Below, in pieces: positions 18,070-26,820 of a stretch of 64,000 nucleotides of DNA; within the stretch, counting starts at the first letter, position 1, and each line of letters opens with the position of its first letter. Source of the stretch: Polynucleobacter sp. MWH-Aus1W21 (GTDB lineage Bacteria; Pseudomonadota; Gammaproteobacteria; Burkholderiales; Burkholderiaceae). A program made the translations under genes and the position numbers. The DNA is taken from assembly GCF_018687275.1 (NCBI RefSeq), contig NZ_CP061287.1, forward strand, positions 1,612,001 through 1,676,000, in the 5' to 3' direction. The notes below the pieces were generated by a model. That model saw only the letters and a program-made list of their open reading frames with translations. It did no database searches and was not told the DNA's origin.

Positions 18070-18474
18070 TTAGACGGCTCCTGATTTGGACTTCACCAAA
18101 CGAAGTGCAGCCGGCCCAAAAAGGCTGGAGATTGCATGTCTATTCTTAGCAAAAAATAGATACCCCAATTTGAAGAATGGCTGTAAGGACTTTATTGAAA
18201 AGAGCCAGGCAAGACGCGGTAAATCCGCTCGTCGATAGGCCTCAGGAAATACAGCAACACCTTGAATTAATTCGCCACTAGCAAATTGACCGTACATAGC
18301 AGCTAGCGCGGCCTCACATGAAACGCCTACTTTTTGGGGGTCAAACATCTCAGAATTTATGTCGACAAAATCCAATAAATTAGCTTGATTTCGTCCAGAT
18401 AGAAAAAGAATCTCCGCCTGACATAGTGGGCAAGCGCCATCATAAAACAAGGTGAGTTTCTCTAGTCGAGTCAT
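18070..18474 (-). CDS. Thiol-disulfide oxidoreductase DCC family protein (DUF393)
   Basis: A 134-residue protein with the family signature FYDGACPLCQAE at residues 9-20, including the D-x-x-C-x-x-C redox motif. AYRRADLPRLAWLFSIKSL lies near residues 80-100. Members are thought to be small thiol-redox proteins. It is the first gene of a three-gene unit with the CHI-like and DUF3833 genes, two bases apart. Function is inferred only from the motif. Confidence 0.82.
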   Translation of the reverse strand: MTRLEKLTLFYDGACPLCQAEILFLSGRNQANLLDFVDINSEMFDPQKVGVSCEAALAAMYGQFASGELIQGVAVFPEAYRRADLPRLAWLFSIKSLQPFFKLGYLFFAKNRHAISSLFGPAALRLVKSKSGAV

Positions 18475-18535
18475 GCTTCAGCAAGTTTACGGCTTATTCA
18501 ATAAACTGGTTGGCACTAATACTCTTAAGGTTGTT

Positions 18536-18910
18536 ATGCAAAATGAGATTGCGCTGAATGTATTTGGGGAGCCGTTAATTCCCTGCTCTTTTGACCCTTT
18601 AACAGGGTTTTTTAGAGATGGCTGCTGCAAAACGAATGAAGAGGATGTGGGCAGCCATTTGGTGTGCGCCGTCGTGACAGATGCTTTTTTGCAATTTAGC
18701 CTTCAAAAGGGAAACGATCTCATTACCCCCAGACCAGAGTATCAATTTCCAGGCTTGCTTGCAGGCGACCAATGGTGCCTATGCATCAATCGCTGGGTTG
18801 AGGCCCTAAACGCTCGTTGTGCTCCATATATCAAACTAGAAAGTACACACATTAAGGCGCTGGAAACGGTGCCATTAAATATCCTCAAGGAATATGCGAG
18901 AGAGGTTTGA
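18536..18910 (+). CDS. DUF2237 family protein
   Basis: A 124-residue soluble protein from the ATG at 18536, which has AAGG seven bases upstream. Longer in-frame starts would overlap the divergent DCC gene. The sequence NVFGEPLIPCSFDPLTGFFRDGCC at the start, CAVVTDAFLQFS, and the LAGDQWCLCINRW region near residues 80-92 are the DUF2237 pattern, which is rich in cysteine. Function unknown; conserved cysteines suggest metal binding. Its stop TGA overlaps the TTG start of the next gene. Confidence 0.82.
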   Translation: MQNEIALNVFGEPLIPCSFDPLTGFFRDGCCKTNEEDVGSHLVCAVVTDAFLQFSLQKGNDLITPRPEYQFPGLLAGDQWCLCINRWVEALNARCAPYIKLESTHIKALETVPLNILKEYAREV

Positions 18911-19806
18911 AAGCTTTTTACGCTGACCACTTTGTATTACCGCTACCGGCGGGGCATCGCTTCCCGATGGAGAAGTACTCCCGCTTGCGAGATTTAGCCA
19001 GTGCGCAAGCAGACATTGAGCTGGTTGAAGCACCATCAGCAACAGACACACAAATTCTGTATGCCCATGATCCAAGCTACCTTATTAAAGTCATTGCAGG
19101 AACGCTTTCAGCGCAAGAGCAAAAAGAAATTGGTTTTCCCTGGAGCTCCAAAATGGTGGAACGCTCACGACGTTCAGCAGGCGCCACTGTAGCTGCAGCG
19201 AAAACTGCTCTGCATGAAGGCATTGCTGCCAATCTAGCTGGAGGAACTCATCACGCCTATCGCGATACCGGGAGTGGGTTTTGTGTATTCAATGATTCTG
19301 CTATCGCAGCACGCGCCCTGCAAAAAGAAGTAAGCCCATCATTAAAAGTTGCCGTAATTGATTTAGATGTTCACCAAGGAAATGGCACTGCAGCCATTCT
19401 GCAAAATGACGCCTCTATTTTTACCCTATCCATTCATGGTGAAAACAATTTCCCATTCAAGAAAGAGCAAAGTGATCTCGATATAGGTCTAGCTGATGGC
19501 TGCAATGATGAAGTCTATTTGCACTCGCTAAGCACAGCTCTTGATCAATTAGATTCACGTTTTAAGGCGGACTGTCTCATTTTCCTGGCTGGCGCTGATC
19601 CACACGAGGGCGATCGGCTTGGAAGATTAGAAATCAGCAAGGATGGGATGCGTCTACGAGATGAAATGGTATTTCAGTACGCACTAGATCGGCAACTTCC
19701 TATTGCATTCTCAATGGCTGGCGGCTACGGCAAAGAAATTGAATCCACCATAGATATTCATTTCCAGACTATCAAAACCGCCCTGCAATATCAAAAACAA
19801 TATTAA
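18907..19806 (+). CDS. Histone deacetylase family protein (zinc-dependent amidohydrolase)
   Basis: A 299-residue member of the arginase/deacetylase fold. The start is a TTG that overlaps the previous stop as TTGA and is preceded by GAGAGG; it is chosen because family homology (YADHFVLPLPAGHRFP) begins at once. Active-site features are GGTHHAYRDTGSGFCVFND (the paired histidines), DLDVHQGNG (zinc Asp/His) and AGADPHEGDRLGRL (third zinc Asp). Bacterial members deacetylate small amides or polyamines; no protein substrate is implied. It is coupled to DUF2237. Confidence 0.88.
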   Translation: MKAFYADHFVLPLPAGHRFPMEKYSRLRDLASAQADIELVEAPSATDTQILYAHDPSYLIKVIAGTLSAQEQKEIGFPWSSKMVERSRRSAGATVAAAKTALHEGIAANLAGGTHHAYRDTGSGFCVFNDSAIAARALQKEVSPSLKVAVIDLDVHQGNGTAAILQNDASIFTLSIHGENNFPFKKEQSDLDIGLADGCNDEVYLHSLSTALDQLDSRFKADCLIFLAGADPHEGDRLGRLEISKDGMRLRDEMVFQYALDRQLPIAFSMAGGYGKEIESTIDIHFQTIKTALQYQKQY

Positions 19807-19824
19807 ATCTTTAACCTCAACTAC

Positions 19825-20376
19825 TTAGCCTTTATTTTTTGAAGACCCTTTTTGGCTAGCAAGATTGCCGACATTCTCAACGCTCTTCTCAAAATTGGTG
19901 AATGAGTCAGCCATGGCAGCACGAATTAATTCAAAATTCTGTAGCGCATTATTAAAAGAGGTTTTAAATACGGATACGTAAGCTTCGCTACCTACTGGTG
20001 CGTTATCAGTAGCCTCATTTACAAAGTGAATAAGATCTGCTTTAGAGTCTTGAATCATCGTTTCAGCAATTTCTACCAGCTCTTGATTACCGCTCTTTAA
20101 TACACCTAGCAACCGATTGTGATATTGAGTAATCTCCTTAGCGGCATCCTGCAACACCTCAGCATGAACATATTCGAAAGCAGATCTAGGATCTTGAGTT
20201 TTCATTAACTCAGACACCCGCTTCTGAATCATGGTTGCTAACTCTTGTGTGGCCTGTTGATTGATCTGTGCAATCGCCTGAGCACTTTCCATCGCTACAC
20301 GTCCAGCAGCCCTGGTTGCATCAACGGCGCTTTGTTGCCCCGGAACCGCATTCATATTAAATGGCTTCTTGCTCAT
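19825..20376 (-). CDS. Phasin family protein
   Basis: A 183-residue, highly helical protein. Its pattern of long amphipathic helices (MESAQAIAQINQQATQELATMIQKR, SELMKTQDPRSAFEYVH) and APVGSEAYVSVFKTSFNNALQNFELIR near the C-terminal third matches phasins that coat polyhydroxyalkanoate granules. The GSEA-V-FKTAF segment is shared with the second phasin at 27531-28103. It lies alone on the minus strand, convergent with the HDAC-family gene. It implies PHA storage, although no phaCAB genes are in this window. Confidence 0.85.
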   Translation of the reverse strand: MSKKPFNMNAVPGQQSAVDATRAAGRVAMESAQAIAQINQQATQELATMIQKRVSELMKTQDPRSAFEYVHAEVLQDAAKEITQYHNRLLGVLKSGNQELVEIAETMIQDSKADLIHFVNEATDNAPVGSEAYVSVFKTSFNNALQNFELIRAAMADSFTNFEKSVENVGNLASQKGSSKNKG

Positions 20377-20531
20377 ATCAACCTTTCAGATGGGTAATGT
20401 CAGCTACCAATCTACTCTCCTGCGGATGGGTTTCTATAGAGAAATACCAGTAGATGAGCGTATCCGCTTAAGAATAGGCTCCGAATATCGTCAGCCCTTC
20501 GTACGTCATTTCAGGGTGACCGGGGAAAACC

Positions 20532-20741
20532 TTATACAGCCCAAGGAGCAGCAGGGGTAAGCATGTTGATTAAATGCGCTACATCAGCCTCAGCAGGCCT
20601 TGTTGACAGATAGGAAAAAATGCAGGCAGCCAAAATAATAAGTACGCCCGCCACTAAACTCCAACTTCTGATATTTGATCGCACTCTAAATCCCTTTACT
20701 TGATTAAGCTTTTTGTGTTTTTCATCACACTTCAATGACAT
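20532..20741 (-). CDS. Possible small single-helix membrane protein
   Basis: A 69-codon reading frame starting at the ATG at 20741. It encodes a basic N-terminus, then one clear membrane helix (SWSLVAGVLIILAACIFSYL) and a short tail. Nothing in it is recognised and the ribosome-binding site is poor. A perfect palindrome overlaps its start, which could instead be an operator of the divergent DUF1345 gene. It is the only plausible coding feature in the 400-base gap between the phasin and DUF1345 genes. Tentative. Confidence 0.35.
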   Translation of the reverse strand: MSLKCDEKHKKLNQVKGFRVRSNIRSWSLVAGVLIILAACIFSYLSTRPAEADVAHLINMLTPAAPWAV

Positions 20742-20752
20742 TGAAGTGTGAT
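20724..20752. promoter_or_regulatory. 29-base perfect palindrome upstream of DUF1345 gene
   Basis: Fourteen-base arms (ATCACACTTCAATG and its complement) flank one central A, with no mismatch. It ends 44 bases before the ATG of the DUF1345 gene. There is no T-run on either side, which argues against a terminator. A dimeric regulator's operator is the simplest reading. Confidence 0.55.
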
Positions 20753-20796
20753 CCTGCAAATCGCAAGCTTTATTTTAAGTGCATACTAGTACCACT

Positions 20797-21474
20797 ATGA
20801 AAGCAACACACTGGACACAACACTGGCACCATATCAGCGCCACATCAAGACTAATTATTGTTGCAGTTGCCGGCATTGGTGCATTTTTTCTACTCTCCTC
20901 GGGCTCATCCTCCACTATTAGCCTAGCCCTTTCTTGGGGCTTGGCAGGAAGCCTTTACCTTGCCCTTACCTACATCATGATGTTCTTTTCAACCCAAGAA
21001 AATATCCTATGGCTTTCAAAGAAGGAGGATGATGGCGCTGCAATCATTCTGCTCATCATTATTTTGGCGGCAGCTGCAAGCCTGATCACTATTGTGATTA
21101 TTCTCTCGGGCATTAAAACCCTCCCTATTCATTTGGCTATTCGTCACGTTTGCTTAGTGCTGGGGACGTATACGATCTCTTGGTTATTTGTGCATACGGC
21201 TTTTGCCTTGCATTACGCTCACGCCTACTACCAAGAATTTGAGAAAACCAAAGAAGTTCCCATGCTATTTGCAGGCAAGCAAAGGCCTACCTATGTAGAC
21301 TTTCTTTACTTTTCTATGGTGATTGGCATGACATGCCAGACAGCTGACGTCAATATTGCTAGCTCTAGAATCCGCTTTCTAGTGATGATTCAGGGAATGA
21401 CCGCTTTTATTTTTAACACCTCCCTGCTTGCACTGGCGATTAATCTCATTGCAGGTGTTGTGGCTTTTACTTAG
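20797..21474 (+). CDS. DUF1345 family membrane protein
   Basis: A 225-residue integral membrane protein with about five helices. The ATG at 20797 is preferred over a GTG at 20779. Diagnostic features are the ENILWLSKKEDDGAAIILLI region and, near the C-terminal third, KQRPTYVDFLYFSMVIGMTCQTADV, which is the strongest DUF1345 signature. Function unknown. It is a single gene between a palindromic site and a strong bidirectional terminator. Confidence 0.85.
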   Translation: MKATHWTQHWHHISATSRLIIVAVAGIGAFFLLSSGSSSTISLALSWGLAGSLYLALTYIMMFFSTQENILWLSKKEDDGAAIILLIIILAAAASLITIVIILSGIKTLPIHLAIRHVCLVLGTYTISWLFVHTAFALHYAHAYYQEFEKTKEVPMLFAGKQRPTYVDFLYFSMVIGMTCQTADVNIASSRIRFLVMIQGMTAFIFNTSLLALAINLIAGVVAFT

Positions 21475-21507
21475 ACTTAGTTTTCCCCAATGATGGGGTG
21501 GGGAAAT

Positions 21508-21535
21508 AAAAACACTCGCTGATGCGAGTGTTTTT
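21508..21535. terminator. Bidirectional rho-independent terminator
   Basis: A perfect twelve-base stem, AAAAACACTCGC with its complement, around a TGAT loop gives T-runs on both strands. It lies between the convergent DUF1345 and amidohydrolase genes and can serve both. Confidence 0.9.
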
Positions 21536-21564
21536 ATTAAAGACCGATAACAATTAAGCGCTAT

Positions 21565-23271
21565 TTATTGCAAGCTAACTGGCTTGCCATCAATCCATGT
21601 GCCTTTAACTTTAATGTTGCGAATATCAGCCGGCGCAGTTTGACGAGGATTCTTTTCCAAAACAACCAAGTCAGCTTGCTTGCCAACCTCTAAGCTACCC
21701 ACGATATTGTCTGCAAAGATTTGATAAGCGGCATCAATTGTGATTGCGCGGATTGCGTCGTCAACCGATACCGCCTGATCTGGCCCCAACACCTTTTGCG
21801 GTGGCAACTGCCATAAGCGCGTGACTTCTTCGCTAACGTAATTTAAGGGGCCGACATTCGAAACAGGTGAATCGCTATGTAAGGTAAATTTGCCACCCGC
21901 TCGTTTGAAGTCACCCGCCGGATCTATACGCTTGGCGCGCTCTGGCCCAATAATATGATCATTAAATGCAGCGCCCCAATAATCTACGTGCCCAATGGTA
22001 AAGCTTGGAACTACACCCAATTTCACAGCCCGCTTTACTTGAGGCTCATGATTGACAGTGAAGTGCTCAATACGCAAACGACGATCCTGCGGTTTAGCAT
22101 TGCCAGCCAATAGCTTGGAATAGCTAGAGAGGGTTTGATCAATCGCCTTATCGCCATTGGAGTGAGTAGAAATTTGCCAACCCTGATCAAAGAATGCTTT
22201 CATGGACGTATAAATTTCAGCATCCTTATAGTTCAGAGCGCCGCTCCATTTGGAGTTTTTGGGATAGGAATAAGGCGCATTGAGAGCGGCTGTTAAACCT
22301 TGAGTAGATCCATCTGCAATATATTTAATACCAATAAAACGCAATTTATCATCGCCCTCATTGGGCTTAACGGAGGTTTTTCCTGAAGGCAAGGCCTCAC
22401 TAAACAAGTAACCACGAACCCGAATTGACGCAGCATCTTTAGCAAAAATTGCCTTATAAATCGACACCTCTTTATCAACACCGAAGTTGCCGCCCACACT
22501 CATTTCAGACGCAGTAGTGACACCTGTTGAGGCAATTTTTTTCATGGTGCCTTGAATAGCGCCAAATAATTGAGCCTCAGTAGGGGCTGGCATCTTTGCC
22601 ATAAATGGCAAGTAAGAAGGTGGCTCTACTAACTTGCCTGTCAACTTACCTTTAGCATCCTTCACATAAATACCGCCACCAGGAGGGTTTGGTGTTTTAT
22701 CTGTAACGCCGGCCAACTCCAATGCCTTGTGATTTACATAACCAATATGACCAGATTGATTCACGATAAAGATGGGAATATCTTTTGAAACCGTATCCAA
22801 ATCATCTGCGGTGAGCTCAGCCATAAAAGGCGTGGTGCGTGATGGATCAACGCCAAAACCAAAAAGCCATCCACCAGCAGGCACATCTTTGAGGGCGGCC
22901 TTCATTTTCTGAATCAATGTTTCCTTCGTGTCATAGGGCAAGGTAAAGTTGCTTAAATTCAAACCCAATCCTTCAAACACTGAAGTGATCAAAATATGTA
23001 CATGGGGCTCCACAAAACCTGGCATCAAAGTTTGACCTTTTAGATCGATTACCTTGGTGGATTCAGACTGCCACTCTTTAGAAACTGCATCTTTAGTCCC
23101 GACCGCAACAATCTTGCCATTTTGTACTGCAAGCGCCTGAACCTCTTCATTCTTAGCATTTACAGTAACGATGGGACCGCCATAAAAAATCGTATCTGCA
23201 TTGCCTTTTGCAAAGGTGACTGCGCATTGAGCCACCAACAGCATAGCAAGTAGTTTTGGTGCGAATTTCAT
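21565..23271 (-). CDS. Amidohydrolase family protein (YtcJ-like), exported
   Basis: A 568-residue metal-dependent hydrolase. It has an N-terminal signal peptide (about residues 1-22), an N-terminal beta domain (DTIFYGGPIVTVNAKNEEV), then the metal-binding GFVEPHVHI near residues 87-95. A histidine follows in ISTHSNGDKAID, then FTLHSDSPV with the catalytic aspartate, and the C-terminal GKQADLVVLEKNP motif. This is the YtcJ-like branch of the amidohydrolases. The signal peptide places it in the periplasm. The substrate is unknown. The gene stands alone after a bidirectional terminator. Confidence 0.85.
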   Translation of the reverse strand: MKFAPKLLAMLLVAQCAVTFAKGNADTIFYGGPIVTVNAKNEEVQALAVQNGKIVAVGTKDAVSKEWQSESTKVIDLKGQTLMPGFVEPHVHILITSVFEGLGLNLSNFTLPYDTKETLIQKMKAALKDVPAGGWLFGFGVDPSRTTPFMAELTADDLDTVSKDIPIFIVNQSGHIGYVNHKALELAGVTDKTPNPPGGGIYVKDAKGKLTGKLVEPPSYLPFMAKMPAPTEAQLFGAIQGTMKKIASTGVTTASEMSVGGNFGVDKEVSIYKAIFAKDAASIRVRGYLFSEALPSGKTSVKPNEGDDKLRFIGIKYIADGSTQGLTAALNAPYSYPKNSKWSGALNYKDAEIYTSMKAFFDQGWQISTHSNGDKAIDQTLSSYSKLLAGNAKPQDRRLRIEHFTVNHEPQVKRAVKLGVVPSFTIGHVDYWGAAFNDHIIGPERAKRIDPAGDFKRAGGKFTLHSDSPVSNVGPLNYVSEEVTRLWQLPPQKVLGPDQAVSVDDAIRAITIDAAYQIFADNIVGSLEVGKQADLVVLEKNPRQTAPADIRNIKVKGTWIDGKPVSLQ

Positions 23272-23352
23272 ATTCTTATCCCAGCTTTTGATTTGATACT
23301 TCAGAAAAGTTAGCGTTGCCGTAGCGCAAACCTGCTAACCGGTTATACGCCA

Positions 23353-24180
23353 TTAAAACTTAAATGTTGCTGCTAACTGTGGGCCCTTGAAAGTTGTTTT
23401 TTGCAGCAGGCCATCGCCCTTCATATCGTAGTACAGAGTGCGGTAGGCGAGTGATACGTCGAGCCATTTTTCATATGTTTTACCCACGCCAATAACGCCC
23501 TGCCAAGTCATGTTGGTAGTGCCGCCGCCGCCACCGATATCCGCATAGAAAGGGATGTACCAAGTGGACTCAGCAATACGATAACGACCTTTAAAACCAA
23601 CAATAGGATCAAGAGTAGAGACAGATTTTGAGTCGACCACACCTTTGGAAAATCCATATGCTGACAAATCTGCCGAAACAGTAGCGGTAGCCATGATGCC
23701 GCGTGCCCCTAATAAACCATCTAAATAAATATTTTGATTATTAAGGGCCGTGTAGGTTGCTGCTCCAGTAATGATATTTTGTTGCAACGTGATTTTGTCT
23801 GCAACGTTAACTGGGACGACTGCACCAGCTAATGCAGGCGGCCTCACAGAAAGGTTTGAATTGCCTGTCGTTTGCAAAGTTGCCGAAACGAGATCGCCAA
23901 AGATTCCCCAGCTGCCATAATGCGCCTCTGCAGTAATCATGCCACCCGTCTTCAGATCACCAAGCACATTACTTGCAGAAAGGCTGGCGGTATTGAGGTA
24001 ACGATCGTTGTAAAAGAGTGTAGAAGTCACTCCGGCACCCCACAAATAGGGGGTAACTTCGAAGCGCCATTCATCTGAAATCTTTGGAAGTGGTGACAAA
24101 CCTTGATCGGCATATGCAACGTTGACAGTAGGCAAGATTGCTGATGCGGCGAAGATTGACGCCAGAATTTTTTTCTTCAT
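23353..24180 (-). CDS. Outer-membrane beta-barrel-like protein of unknown function
   Basis: A 275-residue protein with a signal peptide ending near VAYADQ. The body has alternating beta-type strands: WRFEVTPYLWGAGV near the start, YGSWGIFGDLVSATL, VVDSKSVSTLDPIVGFKGRYRI, and a final strand ending in phenylalanine (TFKGPQLAATFKF). This pattern fits a small outer-membrane barrel of unknown role. It is divergent from ahpC with a 249-base gap. Confidence 0.6.
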   Translation of the reverse strand: MKKKILASIFAASAILPTVNVAYADQGLSPLPKISDEWRFEVTPYLWGAGVTSTLFYNDRYLNTASLSASNVLGDLKTGGMITAEAHYGSWGIFGDLVSATLQTTGNSNLSVRPPALAGAVVPVNVADKITLQQNIITGAATYTALNNQNIYLDGLLGARGIMATATVSADLSAYGFSKGVVDSKSVSTLDPIVGFKGRYRIAESTWYIPFYADIGGGGGTTNMTWQGVIGVGKTYEKWLDVSLAYRTLYYDMKGDGLLQKTTFKGPQLAATFKF

Positions 24181-24305
24181 AAAAGCTCTATTGAAATAGG
24201 GTGGATGGGGCTAAAAGCCTAATTTTGATAACGATTATAGATAAGCAAGACTATAAAAAGCCTGTTTCAAGGCCCTAAAACGGCTAATATGCCCTCAATA
24301 GTTAG

Positions 24306-24324
24306 TTATCTAATAATTAGATAA
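24306..24324. promoter_or_regulatory. 19-base AT-rich perfect palindrome upstream of ahpC
   Basis: Arms TTATCTAAT and ATTAGATAA flank one central A, ending 105 bases before the ahpC ATG. The surrounding bases hold spaced ATAG/CTAA/ATAA half-site-like tetranucleotides that resemble, imperfectly, an OxyR-type array. A LysR- or PerR/Fur-type operator for the peroxide response is inferred; the exact regulator cannot be told. Confidence 0.4.
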
Positions 24325-24429
24325 TAAATATCAAATTTATTCATTAGACAAATAATCAACTGAGGTTCAAAATTCACTCAGTTGCATTAGCTACTAAAAA
24401 GATTGATTAACCAAAACAAGGAGCGCAGC

Positions 24430-24993
24430 ATGTCCATTATTAATACCGCAGTTCAACCATTTAAAACTGAAGCTTTCCACAACGGCAAGTTTGTAACTAT
24501 CACTGACGAAAGCCTCAAAGGTCATTGGTCTGTTTTGATTTTTATGCCAGCAGCATTTACATTCAACTGCCCAACAGAAATTGAAGATGCGGCAGAGAAC
24601 TATCCAGAATTCCAAAAAATGGGTGCTGAAGTGTATATCGTTACAACAGATACTCATTTCTCACACAAAGTTTGGCATGAGACATCACCTGCTGTTGGTA
24701 AAGCAAAGTTCCCACTCGTTGGCGACCCAACACACACATTGACAAATGCATTTGGCGTTCATATTCCTGAAGCTGGCTTGGCATTGCGTGGCACATTCAT
24801 CATCAACCCAGAAGGCGTGATTAAGACTGCAGAAATTCACTCTAACGAAATCGCACGTGACGTTTCTGAAACATTGCGCAAGCTAAAAGCTGCACAGTAC
24901 ACAGCCGCGCACCCAGGCGAAGTTTGCCCAGCTAAGTGGAAAGAAGGCGCAGCAACATTGACTCCTTCTTTGGATCTCGTAGGCAAGATCTAA
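24430..24993 (+). CDS. ahpC: Alkyl hydroperoxide reductase subunit C (peroxiredoxin)
   Basis: A 187-residue typical 2-Cys peroxiredoxin. The ATG at 24430 has AAGGAG seven to eight bases upstream; an earlier in-frame start at 24403 lacks support. The peroxidatic cysteine is in AFTFNCPTE (about residues 42-50) and the resolving cysteine in HPGEVCPAKW near the C-terminus. It reduces organic peroxides and H2O2 in the cytoplasm and is regenerated by AhpF, encoded directly downstream. Codon use suggests high expression. Confidence 0.97.
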   Translation: MSIINTAVQPFKTEAFHNGKFVTITDESLKGHWSVLIFMPAAFTFNCPTEIEDAAENYPEFQKMGAEVYIVTTDTHFSHKVWHETSPAVGKAKFPLVGDPTHTLTNAFGVHIPEAGLALRGTFIINPEGVIKTAEIHSNEIARDVSETLRKLKAAQYTAAHPGEVCPAKWKEGAATLTPSLDLVGKI

Positions 24994-25017
24994 GCTGCGA
25001 AGTTAAATAGCTAATCC

Positions 25018-25042
25018 ATAGACTCTCTTTAAGAGAGTCTAT
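25018..25042 (+). other. Intercistronic hairpin between ahpC and ahpF
   Basis: An inverted repeat with arms of about twelve bases (ATAGACTCTCTT and its complement) folds into a stem with a short loop, 25 bases after the ahpC stop. No T-run follows, so it is more likely an RNA-processing or stabilising hairpin, or a leaky attenuator, than a full terminator. It could explain higher levels of ahpC than ahpF. Confidence 0.6.
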
Positions 25043-25101
25043 TGGAGAGGACAAGATCCTGCCCAATAGACTCACCTAAAAAATTACCCAAGGAAATCAT
25101 C

Positions 25102-26679
25102 ATGCTCGATACCAATATCAAATCTCAGTTAAAGGTGTATTTTGAAAAGATTGTTAACCCTATCGTTCTCGTAGCTAGCTTGGATGGCAGCGACAGCTCG
25201 AAGCAAATGCTTGAGCTCTTAAATGAAGTGGCTGAGCAGTCTGAAAACATTACAGTTAAAACAGATGGCAAAGCTGCACACACACCCAGCTTTACTGTAA
25301 GCAAGCTTGATCAAGAGGCACGTATAACCTTTGCAGGACTGCCAATGGGTCATGAAATGACTTCTTTCATTTTGGCAATCTTGCAAGCTAGCGGCTATCC
25401 AGCAAAAGTAGAGCAAGAGATCATTGATCGCATCATCAAGCTTGATAGTACGCTCAACTTCCAGACATTTATTTCTTTGTCATGCCATAACTGCCCCGAT
25501 GTTGTGCAAGCACTCAATCTCATGGCAGCCCTGAACCCAAATGTCACCCATGAAATGGTTGACGGCGCCCTCTACCAAGAATTGGTAGACCAATTCCAAA
25601 TCATGGCTGTACCGACTGTGATCTTGAATGGCGAAGTGTTTGGACAAGGCCGCATGAGTGTTGAAGAGATTGTGGCTAAGCTCGATACCGCAAGCCCTAA
25701 AGAAGAAGCCGCAAAACTCTCCGCCAAAGATCCATATGATGTTTTAGTCATCGGCGGTGGACCTGCTGGTTCAGCAGCAGCAATCTATGCAGCCCGCAAA
25801 GGCATCCGCACCGGCATCGTGGCAGAGCGCTTTGGTGGTCAGGTCATGGATACCATGGGTATTGAAAACTTCATCTCCGTTAAAGAGACTGAAGGACCTA
25901 AATTGGTTCAAGCGCTTGAGCAACATGTAAAGAGCTATGAAGTCGATATTATGAATTTGCAACGCGCCAATGCATTGCGCAAAACTGCCAATGGTCTTGA
26001 AGTGGAGTTGGTTAACGGCGCAGTACTGAAAAGCAAATCAGTGATTTTGAGTACTGGTGCCCGCTGGAGAGAAATGAATGTTCCCGGCGAACAAGAGTAC
26101 CGCGGCAAAGGTGTGGCGTATTGCCCTCACTGCGACGGCCCTTTATTCAAAGGTAAGCGTGTTGCTGTCATTGGTGGTGGCAACTCTGGTGTTGAAGCTG
26201 CAATTGATTTGGCTGGCATTGTGAGCCACGTCACCTTAATTGAGTTTGATAGCAAATTACGTGCTGATGCAGTGCTTCAGAAGAAAATGGCCAGCCTACC
26301 CAATGTAACCGTCATCATGAGCGCCCTTACCAAAGAAGTATTGGGTGCAGGTGGCAAGGTCAATGGCTTGCGCTACCAAGATCGCACTAATAATTCTGAG
26401 CATACCCTTGAACTTGAAGGCATCTTTGTGCAAATTGGTTTATTGCCAAACACCGATTGGCTCAAAGGCACTATCGAGTTATCTAAGCATGGCGAAGTTA
26501 TTGTGGATGCAAAAGGTGAAACTTCCTTGCCTGGCGTATTTGCAGCGGGCGACTGCACGACAGTTCCGTACAAGCAAATCATCATCGCTATGGGCGAAGG
26601 TGCCAAAGCCTCTCTTGGAGCATTCGATTACTTGATTCGCTCATCTGTGACTGAGCCAGAAGAGGCGCTAGCTGCTTGA
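25102..26679 (+). CDS. ahpF: Alkyl hydroperoxide reductase subunit F
   Basis: A 525-residue flavoprotein from the ATG at 25102, which has AAGGAA upstream. The N-terminal tandem thioredoxin-fold domain carries the redox pair CHNC near residues 129-132. The FAD motif GGGPAGSAAAIYAARKG follows near residues 217-233, the TrxR-like active site CPHC near residues 345-348, and the NADH-binding motif GGGNSG soon after. It moves electrons from NADH to AhpC. Length matches E. coli AhpF (521). A terminator follows at once. Confidence 0.97.
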   Translation: MLDTNIKSQLKVYFEKIVNPIVLVASLDGSDSSKQMLELLNEVAEQSENITVKTDGKAAHTPSFTVSKLDQEARITFAGLPMGHEMTSFILAILQASGYPAKVEQEIIDRIIKLDSTLNFQTFISLSCHNCPDVVQALNLMAALNPNVTHEMVDGALYQELVDQFQIMAVPTVILNGEVFGQGRMSVEEIVAKLDTASPKEEAAKLSAKDPYDVLVIGGGPAGSAAAIYAARKGIRTGIVAERFGGQVMDTMGIENFISVKETEGPKLVQALEQHVKSYEVDIMNLQRANALRKTANGLEVELVNGAVLKSKSVILSTGARWREMNVPGEQEYRGKGVAYCPHCDGPLFKGKRVAVIGGGNSGVEAAIDLAGIVSHVTLIEFDSKLRADAVLQKKMASLPNVTVIMSALTKEVLGAGGKVNGLRYQDRTNNSEHTLELEGIFVQIGLLPNTDWLKGTIELSKHGEVIVDAKGETSLPGVFAAGDCTTVPYKQIIIAMGEGAKASLGAFDYLIRSSVTEPEEALAA

Positions 26680-26705
26680 GGGGTTGAGATAATCTGAGTT
26701 AAAAC

Positions 26706-26728
26706 AAAGGGGTCTTAAGACCCCTTTT
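26706..26728 (+). terminator. Rho-independent terminator of ahpCF
   Basis: A nine-base stem AAAGGGGTC with its complement around TTAA, ending in four T, 27 bases after the ahpF stop. Confidence 0.85.
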
Positions 26729-26820
26729 CATATTTAAATGAGCAGCCTGCTATTCAGACTATCAAGATATAAATTACACTGTTCTATCTTTTCGAATCAA
26801 CCCATCCCAGAGGAATCAGA

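Noticed and set aside
20369..20560. Plus-strand 63-residue frame after the phasin
   Set aside because: No ribosome-binding site and no protein-like pattern; the minus-strand membrane helix frame is somewhat better.
24226..24240. Possible Fur box (GATAACGATTAT) between the outer-membrane protein and ahpC
   Set aside because: Only part of the Fur consensus matches, and AT-rich promoters give such matches by chance.
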